Below are positions 17,803 to 25,020 of a DNA stretch of 64,000 bases, one piece after another. Each line of letters begins with the position of its first letter. Position 1 is the stretch's first letter. Below the pieces are notes generated by a model. The model was given only the letters and a program-made list of their open reading frames with translations. It searched no databases and was not told the DNA's origin. Source of the stretch: Alphaproteobacteria bacterium (GTDB lineage Bacteria > Pseudomonadota > Alphaproteobacteria > JAVJRE01); assembly GCA_040218575.1 (NCBI GenBank), contig JAVJRE010000001.1, forward strand, positions 124,001 to 188,000, in the 5' to 3' direction. The position numbers and the translations under genes were made by a program.

Positions 17803-18483
17803 ATGGCGACGGTTGTCATCACCGGCTGCGACTATGGAATCGGCTATGAGTTCGCGCGCGCCTATGCGGTGGATGGCTGGCGGGTACATGCGGTGTGCCT
17901 GCAGGCCAGCAGCCAGGCGCGGCTCGGTGGCGTTGGTGACACGCACGTGCACAGGCTGGACGTCACCGATGAAGCGGGGGTGCAGGCGCTGGCGCAGCGC
18001 CTGAGCGACGAGCCGGTGGACGTGCTGATCAATAATGCGGCCACTTTCGCCCGTGGTCAGGGTGGTCTGTTTGACCTGCCGACGACGGAAGATTTCCTGC
18101 GTGTGCTGCACGTCAATGCGGTGGCGCCGCTGTTGGTGGCGCGCGCCTTTGCGCCGCACGTGGCCAAGGGCGAGCACAAGGTGATGGCCTTCCTGTCGAC
18201 GCGTTCCGCCTCGATCGACGACAATACGTCAGGCGGCCACTATGACTATCGTATGAGCAAGACGGCGCTCAACATGGCGGTAAAGGGAATTGCCTGTGAC
18301 CTGGCGGCGCAGGGTGTCATGAGTGTTGCCCTGCATCCCGGGTCGGTGGCGACAGAGACGCGCAAGGGCGCCCCGGTCAAAGTGGCCGACAGCGTGGCCG
18401 GTATGCGGGCGGTGATCGAGGCCATGACGCCGGCCATGAGCGGCACCTTCCAGCGCTACGACGGCGGCACCATTCCCTGGTAG
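17803..18483 (+). CDS. Short-chain dehydrogenase/reductase
   Basis: A 226-residue classical SDR. The nucleotide-binding motif is TGCDYGIGYEFARAYA (TGxxxGIG, residues 6-13), with NNA at about 75. Ser lies in MAFLSTRSASI, and the catalytic YxxxK reads YRMSK near residue 148. The late motif HPGSVATET is present. Oxidoreductase using NAD(P)H; the substrate cannot be read. The start at 17803 gives the family N-terminus directly. It lies 61 bp after the second MFS gene on the same strand and might be cotranscribed. Confidence 0.88.
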   Translation: MATVVITGCDYGIGYEFARAYAVDGWRVHAVCLQASSQARLGGVGDTHVHRLDVTDEAGVQALAQRLSDEPVDVLINNAATFARGQGGLFDLPTTEDFLRVLHVNAVAPLLVARAFAPHVAKGEHKVMAFLSTRSASIDDNTSGGHYDYRMSKTALNMAVKGIACDLAAQGVMSVALHPGSVATETRKGAPVKVADSVAGMRAVIEAMTPAMSGTFQRYDGGTIPW

Positions 18484-18499
18484 CGGGCCCGTCGGTGGC

Positions 18500-19039
18500 C
18501 TAAAGCCGGTCGTCGGGATCGCTCGATCCGCCACCGGTGCCCGGCAGCCAGCGTGGCACATGCGCCGCATAGTCGCGCCAGTGGTCGCCGAAGCGGCGGG
18601 CCAGACGCGGTTCCTCCACCAGCGGCAGATAGAGGCCGTTGGCCAGCCCGAAGACCGCCAGCCAGGCCAGCAAAGCAGGCGACGCGGTGAGCACCACCTG
18701 ACCCAGGAGGGCGAGCCCGACGCCGCTGATCATGGGGTGGCGCATGTGGGCGTAGGGTCCGGCGGTGACCAGATGGCGCGGCGGATCCCACGGCGCCAGG
18801 GTGCCCTGACCACGGCGGAAAAACAGGCTGACGGTCCAGCCCAGCAGGCCGAGGCCGAGCCCCAGCAGCAGGCCGCCCATGAGGCTGTTCCACGACAGCA
18901 CGGCCGGCCAGCGCCAGCTCAGCCAGCCCGCCAGCCCGCCGGAGTCTCCCGCCGTCGCCCACAGCAGCAAGGCCGGCACCGTGAGCAGGGCGTTGGCCGG
19001 CAGCAGCAGAGCCGAGAGGGTTGCGCGAAGAGCCAGCAC
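18500..19039 (-). CDS. Isoprenylcysteine carboxyl methyltransferase-like integral membrane methyltransferase
   Basis: A 179-residue, four- to five-segment membrane protein. The C-terminal half has the PEMT/ICMT signature: LVTAGPYAHMRHPMISG (SAM-binding G-P-Y-x-x-x-R-H-P) near residues 88-104, then LVEEPRLARRFGDHWRDYA near the end. Such enzymes methylate lipids or prenylated/other hydrophobic acceptors; the bacterial target is unknown. It ends 16 bp from the convergent SDR and starts 3 bp before the kbl stop, so it is likely cotranscribed downstream of kbl. Confidence 0.82.
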   Translation of the reverse strand: MLALRATLSALLLPANALLTVPALLLWATAGDSGGLAGWLSWRWPAVLSWNSLMGGLLLGLGLGLLGWTVSLFFRRGQGTLAPWDPPRHLVTAGPYAHMRHPMISGVGLALLGQVVLTASPALLAWLAVFGLANGLYLPLVEEPRLARRFGDHWRDYAAHVPRWLPGTGGGSSDPDDRL

Positions 19040-19042
19040 GGA

Positions 19043-20290
19043 CTAGCCGATCACCCCCATGGCGCGGCCGACACGGGCAAAGGCGGCGACCGCCTGGTCA
19101 ATGTGCGCGGGCTCATGGGCCGCGCTCATCTGGGTGCGGATGCGGGCCTGGCCCTCGGGCACCACCGGATAGGCGAAGCCGATCACATAAATGCCTTCGT
19201 CCAACATGCGCCGCGCCATTTCCGCCGCCACCCGGGCATCGCCCAGCATGACCGGAATGATCGGGTGCTCGCCGGGCACCAGCGTAAAGCCATGCTTGTT
19301 CATGGCGGTGCGAAAGCGCTGGGCGTTATCAAACAGGCGGTGGCGCAGGGCGTCGCCGGTGTCGGCCGATTCCAGCATGTGGAGTACGTGCAGGGTGGTG
19401 GCGGCGATGACCGGCGCCAGGGTGTTGGAGAAGAGATAGGGGCGTGAGCGCTGGCGCAGCCAGTCAATGATCGGCTGGCGGCCGCTGGTGAACCCGCCCG
19501 AGGCGCCGCCCAGTGCCTTGCCAAGGGTCGAGGTGATGATATCCACCCGCCCGGCTACGCCATGGTGGGCCGGGGTGCCGCGGCCGCCCGGTCCCATGAA
19601 GCCGGTGGCATGAGAGTCATCGACCATGACCAGGGCGTCATAGCGTTCCGCCAGATCGCAGATCGCCGGCAGGTTGGCGAGAATGCCGTCCATGGAGAAG
19701 ACCCCGTCGGTGGCGATCAGTCGAAAGCGGCAGTCGGCCGCCGCCTGCAACTGCGCCTCCAGGTCGGCCATGTTGTTGTTGGCGTAGCGCAGACGGCGCG
19801 CCTTGCACAGGCGGATGCCATCGATGATGGAGGCATGATTGAGCTGGTCGGAGATGACCGCGTCCTGTTCGCCGAGGATGGTTTCGAACAGGCCGGTATT
19901 GGCGTCGAAACAGGATGAATAGAGGATGGTGTCCTGGGTGCCGAGGAAGCGCGACAGGCGTGACTCAAGCGTCTTGTGGACGTCCTGGGTGCCGCAGATA
20001 AAGCGCACGCTGGACAGGCCAAAGCCCCAGCGGTCGAGCGCCGCCTGGCCGGTGGCCACCAGGGCCGGGTGGCCCGCCAGACCCAGATAATTGTTGGCGC
20101 AGAAGTTGAGAACATGGCGCTCGGCCGTGCTCTGGCCATGGTCGTCCGCGCCGGTGGCGTCGGCGGCGCCGGCGGCGATGGCAATGTCGGCACCCTGGCG
20201 GCCGGTCAGGACACGCTCCGCCTTGAACAGGCCCTGCGCCTCCAGGCCAGCGGTTTCGGCGGCGAGATGGTCGAGCAGGGCGCGGGACAT
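19043..20290 (-). CDS. kbl: Glycine C-acetyltransferase (2-amino-3-ketobutyrate CoA ligase)
   Basis: A PLP alpha-oxoamine synthase of 415 residues that cleaves 2-amino-3-oxobutyrate with CoA to glycine and acetyl-CoA. Motifs: [53 protein letters not shown] and the PLP-lysine segment STLGKALGG (Lys near residue 258). It is about 17 residues longer than E. coli Kbl because of an Ala/Gly/Asp-rich insertion at about 37-57. The usual partner tdh (threonine dehydrogenase) is not adjacent. The start ATG 20290 gives the family N-terminus. It is divergent from an aminotransferase 113 bp away. Confidence 0.92.
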   Translation of the reverse strand: MSRALLDHLAAETAGLEAQGLFKAERVLTGRQGADIAIAAGAADATGADDHGQSTAERHVLNFCANNYLGLAGHPALVATGQAALDRWGFGLSSVRFICGTQDVHKTLESRLSRFLGTQDTILYSSCFDANTGLFETILGEQDAVISDQLNHASIIDGIRLCKARRLRYANNNMADLEAQLQAAADCRFRLIATDGVFSMDGILANLPAICDLAERYDALVMVDDSHATGFMGPGGRGTPAHHGVAGRVDIITSTLGKALGGASGGFTSGRQPIIDWLRQRSRPYLFSNTLAPVIAATTLHVLHMLESADTGDALRHRLFDNAQRFRTAMNKHGFTLVPGEHPIIPVMLGDARVAAEMARRMLDEGIYVIGFAYPVVPEGQARIRTQMSAAHEPAHIDQAVAAFARVGRAMGVIG

Positions 20291-20403
20291 GGCGGGCTCC
20301 GGAAAAGGGCTGGAGTGGGCAGGTGTGCGGGCCGACCGTAGGCGGACACAGCATCCGGCGCTAGTCTGGCGCCGTTGTGCCATCAACCACAGAGACCAGC
20401 CCC

Positions 20404-21579
20404 ATGGCCGCCGCCCTCGACATCGCCCCCGCCATCACCCGCCTCGAGAATGAGAGCGCCTTCGCGGTTCTGGCCCGCGCCCAGGCCCTGGCCCGCCAGG
20501 GCAAGGAGGTAATCAATCTCGGCATCGGCCAGCCGGACTTCAAGACGCCGGAGCACATTGTGGACGCGGCGGTGAAGGCCCTGCGCGACGGCCAGCACGG
20601 CTATACGGCGACCGAGGGCATCCTGCCCTTGCGTGAGGCGGTGGCGGCGGACATCCGCCAGCGGCGCGGCGTGGAGGTGGACCCGGGCCATATCCTGGTG
20701 GTGCCCGGCGGCAAGGTCACCATGTTCTTCGCCATCCTCATGTTCGGCCGGCCCGGCGTCGAGATCATTACGCCCAATCCGGGTTTTCCCATCTATGAGT
20801 CGATGATCCACTACACCGGGGCTGAGGCCGTGCCCATGCGGCTGCGTGAAGAGAACGGCTTCGCCTTTTCGGCCGAAGAAGTGCTGCGCCAGATCAATGA
20901 CCGGACCCGGTTGCTGATCATCAACAGCCCGGCAAATCCCACCTCCGGCGTGACTCCCAAGGCGGAGATGGACCGGCTGGTCGAGGGGCTGGCGGCATGG
21001 CCGAAGGTGGCGGTGCTGTCGGACGAGATATACAGCCGCCTGCTGTATGACGGTCGTCAGCACGTGAGCCTGCTTGGCTATGAGTCGCTGCGCGACCGGC
21101 TGATCGTGCTGGACGGCTGGTCGAAGACCTACGCCATGACCGGCTGGCGTCTGGGCTATGGCGTGTGGCCGGCAAGCCTGATGGAACATGCGGTCAATCT
21201 GGCGGTCAATTCCCACTCCTGCGTTAATGCGGCGACCCAGTTCGCGGGCATCGCCGCGCTGAACGGTCCGCAGGAGTCGGTGGACATCATGCTGCGCGCC
21301 TTCGATCAGCGGCGGCGAGTGCTGACCGCCGGGCTCAACCAGTTGCCGGGCGTCACCTGCCAGGAGTCCGCCGGTGCTTTCTATTGCTTTCCCAATATCA
21401 CCGGCACCGGCATGACCTCCAACCAGCTTCAGACCCGCCTGTTGGAAGAAGCCGGTATCGCGACCATTGCCGGCACCAGCTTTGGCGCCGATGGCGAGGG
21501 CTATATCCGCTTCAGCTATGCCAACTCCGTGGAGGCCATCGAGACGGCGCTGGCGCGCATGGGCGATCTGTTGCGCTGA
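20404..21579 (+). CDS. PLP-dependent class I/II aminotransferase
   Basis: A 391-residue fold-type I aminotransferase: [15 protein letters not shown] near the N-terminus, [22 protein letters not shown], and the PLP-lysine in [13 protein letters not shown] (Lys241). The C-terminus has YIRFSYANS with the carboxylate-binding Arg. It resembles the aspartate/aromatic/alanine aminotransferase I-gamma group; the exact amino donor cannot be set by eye. A GTG at 20377 would add nine residues with no family resemblance. A paralogue-level relative lies at 47785. Confidence 0.88.
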   Translation: MAAALDIAPAITRLENESAFAVLARAQALARQGKEVINLGIGQPDFKTPEHIVDAAVKALRDGQHGYTATEGILPLREAVAADIRQRRGVEVDPGHILVVPGGKVTMFFAILMFGRPGVEIITPNPGFPIYESMIHYTGAEAVPMRLREENGFAFSAEEVLRQINDRTRLLIINSPANPTSGVTPKAEMDRLVEGLAAWPKVAVLSDEIYSRLLYDGRQHVSLLGYESLRDRLIVLDGWSKTYAMTGWRLGYGVWPASLMEHAVNLAVNSHSCVNAATQFAGIAALNGPQESVDIMLRAFDQRRRVLTAGLNQLPGVTCQESAGAFYCFPNITGTGMTSNQLQTRLLEEAGIATIAGTSFGADGEGYIRFSYANSVEAIETALARMGDLLR

Positions 21580-21669
21580 TCTGACTCCACTCGACCCACG
21601 ACAGTGTGATTCCCGGCGGTCTTTGGCTTGTTTAGGGTGGCGCGCTCTCGACCAACACGGAGCGCACCT

Positions 21670-22167
21670 ATGAAAGCCCTGCCGAAACTGACCGGGCTCA
21701 TCGTGACCTTGATGGCGTCCATGATTGTGATAACGCCGCCGGCCGTCGCCCAGGACTGGGCGAATGAGTGGCAGGTAGGTGACATGCATGTGAGCCAGGT
21801 CCGGGCGGGTGCGGCCGATGGCGGGGTGGCCGCCTATTTCCTGATTCATAACCACGGTGCGGCCACCGGTGTTCTTGTGTCGGTGGTGGCGGTGGATGGT
21901 GGCGCGGCTCAATTGCGGACGACGAGCGCGGAAGCCGACGTCACGCAAGTGGTCGAGCACATGGAGATCGCTGCTGAGTCCACGCTGGTGCTGGAGCCCG
22001 GCGGGAATCATGTGTTGATCAGCGGGCTGACGGCGGCGCCGACAGCAGGCGACCAGCTGCGTCTGGCGCTACAGTTCGATGTGGGACCGGCCATCACCAT
22101 CACGCTGCCGGTGCTGACGGCGGACGAGGCAAGCGGCACCACAAGCGGCACCGGCCACGGCCACTAG
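21670..22167 (+). CDS. PCu(A)C-like periplasmic copper chaperone with degenerate metal motif
   Basis: A 165-residue exported protein with signal peptide (about 1-27, ending AVAQD). The beta-sandwich pattern of the PCuAC/DUF461 family is present: AYFLIHNHGAATGVLVSV, VEHMEI and LEPGGNHVLISGL. Canonical PCuAC delivers copper to cytochrome oxidase via a H-M-x10-M-x21-H-x-M site. Here only HM and a late H remain, and the middle Met-rich hairpin is shortened. The tail ends GHGH. It may bind copper differently or have lost the role. The convergent neighbour is a dihaem cytochrome c. Confidence 0.7.
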   Translation: MKALPKLTGLIVTLMASMIVITPPAVAQDWANEWQVGDMHVSQVRAGAADGGVAAYFLIHNHGAATGVLVSVVAVDGGAAQLRTTSAEADVTQVVEHMEIAAESTLVLEPGGNHVLISGLTAAPTAGDQLRLALQFDVGPAITITLPVLTADEASGTTSGTGHGH

Positions 22168-22190
22168 GCTGTCGCGAAAGTGATCGCCGG

Positions 22191-23126
22191 TCAGTTGCCG
22201 GTCTTGAGCCAGACGGCCAGCGCCCGCTGGTCGCCATCACTCAGACGGCTCAGGGTGTTGCGGATGACCAGCGCCATGTCGCCGCCGGCCGCATCGCCGT
22301 CCGGCTGCAGGCCGGTATCGAAGAAGAACAGCAAATCACCTTGCGACCAGTCAGCCAGCGCCGCCGCCGTGATGGCCGGCACCGGGTCGCCGCCGGGTCC
22401 GTTGCGGGTGCCGGCCAGCGCCGTGCCGCCATAGCCGCCGAGCAGGCCGCGCGGCGTGTGGCAGGCGGCGCAGTGGCCCAGCACCTCACCCAGATAGCGG
22501 CCGCGGGCGAGCAGGACCGCGTCCGACGCGTCGGTAGTGGCGGGCCGGTCGGCGGCGGCATCAGCCAGTTGGGGGGCCGGCGGCGTGGGGGGCCGGCCGG
22601 AGAGATGCTTCCACAGGGCCAGCAGCGGACGCACGGAAAAGGGAAAGGAGAGATCGTGCGGCGGCGTCCGCCGCGTCACCGGCGGCACGTCCCGCAGCCA
22701 GGCCCACAGATCCGCCAGGTCCGAATCGCTCATGGCGGCGTAGTGGGTGTAGGGAAAGGCCGGGTAATAGTGAGCGCCGGCCGGTGACAGACCATCGGTC
22801 ATGGCCCGGACGAAGTCCGCGCCGCGCCAGGCGCCGATACCGGTGGCCCTGTCGGGCGTAATGTTGGGCGGATAAAAATCGCCGAAGGGGGAGCGGAGCG
22901 CCGCGCCGCCGGACAGGGCCGGCAGATCCGCCCTGGCGTCGGTGTGGCAACTGGCGCAGCCGGCCGCCGCCGCCACATAGGCGCCACGGGCCTTGTCGCC
23001 GGCGGCGATGGTCGCATCGTCCACTATGCGGTCGGCGGTCGGCGGCGGGATCAGCAGCGCCGCCGCCAGCAGAACGAGACCGGCGGCCGCGAAGCCAATA
23101 GCCAGACGCAAGAGAAAACGGCGCAC
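22191..23126 (-). CDS. Membrane-anchored dihaem cytochrome c
   Basis: A 311-residue protein with one N-terminal membrane anchor (about 5-27) and two CxxCH haem sites, CASCH near residue 57 and CAACH near residue 220. Each is followed by a class I cytochrome c domain: FYPPNITPDRATGIG and YPAFPYTHYAAMSDSDL in the first, AALADWSQGDLLFFFDTG in the second. The pattern resembles the cytochrome subunit of membrane alcohol/aldehyde dehydrogenases, but with two haems and no dehydrogenase nearby. Electron transfer in the periplasm is the likely role. It starts 10 bp after the stop of the upstream BI-1-like gene. Confidence 0.87.
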   Translation of the reverse strand: MRRFLLRLAIGFAAAGLVLLAAALLIPPPTADRIVDDATIAAGDKARGAYVAAAAGCASCHTDARADLPALSGGAALRSPFGDFYPPNITPDRATGIGAWRGADFVRAMTDGLSPAGAHYYPAFPYTHYAAMSDSDLADLWAWLRDVPPVTRRTPPHDLSFPFSVRPLLALWKHLSGRPPTPPAPQLADAAADRPATTDASDAVLLARGRYLGEVLGHCAACHTPRGLLGGYGGTALAGTRNGPGGDPVPAITAAALADWSQGDLLFFFDTGLQPDGDAAGGDMALVIRNTLSRLSDGDQRALAVWLKTGN

Positions 23127-23136
23127 GCCGGTGCGC

Positions 23137-23919
23137 TCAGCGCATGGTGCGCAGACGGTGGGCGTTCATTACGCCATCGGTCATCAGCCGTGACGGCCGG
23201 GTCATGGCGAAGGCGCAGATGTAAAAGGCGACCACCATCTCCACCCACAAACGCAGCGCCGCGGCCAGCGCGCGGGTGCGGGCCAGGTCCGGCGTGGCGT
23301 GGCCGATATACCAATAGTCGAGCCGGCGGAAGGCGCCGAGGCCGGTGGTCATCACCACCAGGCCGGTCACCAGATAGAAGACCAGGTAAAACCAGAACAG
23401 GGCCGTTTCCTGCAACGCGAACCAGCCCATGACCAGGCCCAGGCCGAGGCCCCACACCAACAGATAATTGACCCAGGTGCCGATGTCGGACGAACGGTCG
23501 CGGGCGCCGAACAGCCAGACCACGCCGAGCGCGACGGCGGCAGACAGGAACACCGGCGCCACCGGTGCGTCGGCCAGCAACTGGAAGATGGTGGAGAAGG
23601 CGAGACCGATGACCGCGCCGAACAGCCAGAACAGGATGCGCGCCTCCTTGAGATCGAGGAAGCGCAACAGACCGGCGGCAATGATGGCGAAGACCAGCGG
23701 TCCGAGAATGGTGATGACGCCACCGTGCGCCGGCATCAGGATCTCCACCGCCAGCGCGGCAAGCCCGGCAAAGGCAAAGCCGCCGGCCATCAGGCCGAGA
23801 ACCCGGTGGCGGTGACGGTTGAGCCCGGCGATCAGAGCCAGCCGGGCGCTTTCATCTGCACCAGCCTGTGCAGCATCATCTGCACCAACCGGCGCGGCGT
23901 CGTCGAGTGTGGCGCTCAT
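23137..23919 (-). CDS. Multi-pass membrane protein, probable divergent Bax inhibitor-1 relative
   Basis: A 260-residue protein with a hydrophilic N-terminus (about 50 residues) and about seven membrane segments. Segments LAFSTIFQLLADAPVAPVFL and WLFGARDRSSDIGTWVNYL line up by eye with ATIFIAFTGASVARVFFI and YGYTTKRDLMRLGSFL of the adjacent BI-1 protein. That points to a diverged paralogue of the TMBIM fold. The conserved late Asp pair region is not obvious. The ATG at 23919 is preferred over one at 24000 because the extra part is unlike protein of this family. Function unknown. Confidence 0.6.
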   Translation of the reverse strand: MSATLDDAAPVGADDAAQAGADESARLALIAGLNRHRHRVLGLMAGGFAFAGLAALAVEILMPAHGGVITILGPLVFAIIAAGLLRFLDLKEARILFWLFGAVIGLAFSTIFQLLADAPVAPVFLSAAVALGVVWLFGARDRSSDIGTWVNYLLVWGLGLGLVMGWFALQETALFWFYLVFYLVTGLVVMTTGLGAFRRLDYWYIGHATPDLARTRALAAALRLWVEMVVAFYICAFAMTRPSRLMTDGVMNAHRLRTMR

Positions 23920-24044
23920 GAGACCCTGATGTTGCGGCAGTTCAGGTGGACCGCCCCCTGGGGCCAAGTCTAGGCAATCAGCCGGCCCGGCCGCAATCAC
24001 AGGCTTGTGACGGGGCCGGCCAGGCGATCACCAGGCCGCCCCCC

Positions 24045-24078
24045 AAAAGACAGCGAGCCGGGGAAATCCCCGGCTCGC
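24045..24078 (-). terminator. Rho-independent terminator of the BI-1 gene
   Basis: An 11-bp perfect stem (24053-24063 with 24068-24078) with a 4-base loop. On the minus strand it is followed by TGTCTTTT, 28 bp downstream of the BI-1 stop. It separates the BI-1 gene from the divergent-paralogue gene transcribed next. Confidence 0.75.
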
Positions 24079-24105
24079 CAACGGTTTCTATGGAGTGCGG
24101 TGTGC

Positions 24106-24870
24106 CTAGCGGCGGGCGCCCAGCAACTGCATCAGCATGACGAACAGGTTGATGAAGTCCAGATAGAGGCGAAGCGCGCCGGAAATGGCCTTGCGACCGG
24201 CGGTCGAATGATCGTCGCCTTCCCAATATTCCTCTTTGATGCGCTGGGTGTCATAGGCGGTGAGGCCAACGAAGACCAGCACACCGATGGCGCTGATGGC
24301 GAAGTGCAGAGCGCTGCTCTGCACGAACAAGTTCACCACCATGGCGATGATGATGCCGATCAGGCCCATGAACAGAAACGAGCCCAGCCGCATGAGGTCA
24401 CGCTTGGTGGTGTAGCCGTAAAGGCTCATGGCGGCGAAGGTGCCGGCGGTGATGAAGAAGACGCGGGCGACGCTGGCGCCGGTAAAGGCGATGAAGATGG
24501 TGGCCAGCGACACCCCCATGAGGGCGGCAAAAGACCAGAAGGCGATCTGGGCGGTGGACAGGCTCATGCGGTGGAGCCGGGCGCTGAGGAAAATGACCAT
24601 GCCGAGCGGCGCCAGCATGACCACCCACTTGAGCGGCGTGTTGAACAGCGTCGCGCCGAGACTGGTCAGGGCCACGATATCGCCGGCCTGGTTGGTGACA
24701 ATGGACATCTGGGCGATGACGAAGGCGGTCAGGCCGGTGATGGCGAGACCGGCGGTCATGTAGTTGTAGACCCGCAGCATGTACTGCCTGAGGCCCTCAT
24801 CAATGTCGGATCGGGCGGCGCCGCCGGCGCGGACATTGGTGATGGTGCGGGTTTCGGGTCCGATGGCCAT
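24106..24870 (-). CDS. Bax inhibitor-1 / YccA family membrane protein
   Basis: A 254-residue, seven-segment BI-1 (TMBIM) protein. Family hallmarks: GLRQYMLRVYNYMTAGLAI at the start of segment 1, FLSARLHRMSLSTAQIAFW, the YTTKRDLMRLGSFLFMGLIG stretch and VGLTAYDTQRIKE, whose Asp belongs to the proposed calcium/pH-sensing pair. Bacterial members are linked to membrane-protein quality control (YccA-FtsH) or calcium leak. Start ATG 24870 gives the usual N-terminus. A strong terminator follows, so it is probably monocistronic. Confidence 0.92.
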   Translation of the reverse strand: MAIGPETRTITNVRAGGAARSDIDEGLRQYMLRVYNYMTAGLAITGLTAFVIAQMSIVTNQAGDIVALTSLGATLFNTPLKWVVMLAPLGMVIFLSARLHRMSLSTAQIAFWSFAALMGVSLATIFIAFTGASVARVFFITAGTFAAMSLYGYTTKRDLMRLGSFLFMGLIGIIIAMVVNLFVQSSALHFAISAIGVLVFVGLTAYDTQRIKEEYWEGDDHSTAGRKAISGALRLYLDFINLFVMLMQLLGARR

Positions 24871-25020
24871 GGTCTTCGTCTCTCCCAGATCTGCCCCCGG
24901 CAATTCGCCGGGCGCCCTTAATCTGGGCAGGCGGAGGGAGGAAATCAAGCGCGGAAACGGCGTTTTTGCGCCTGTATTTCTGACAAATGCGTGGGTCCGG
25001 TCGGCTATTTCCGGTGAGAC

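Noticed and set aside
20383-22011. Long minus-strand open frame of about 540 codons
   Set aside because: Antisense to the aminotransferase, whose catalytic motifs are clear on the plus strand.
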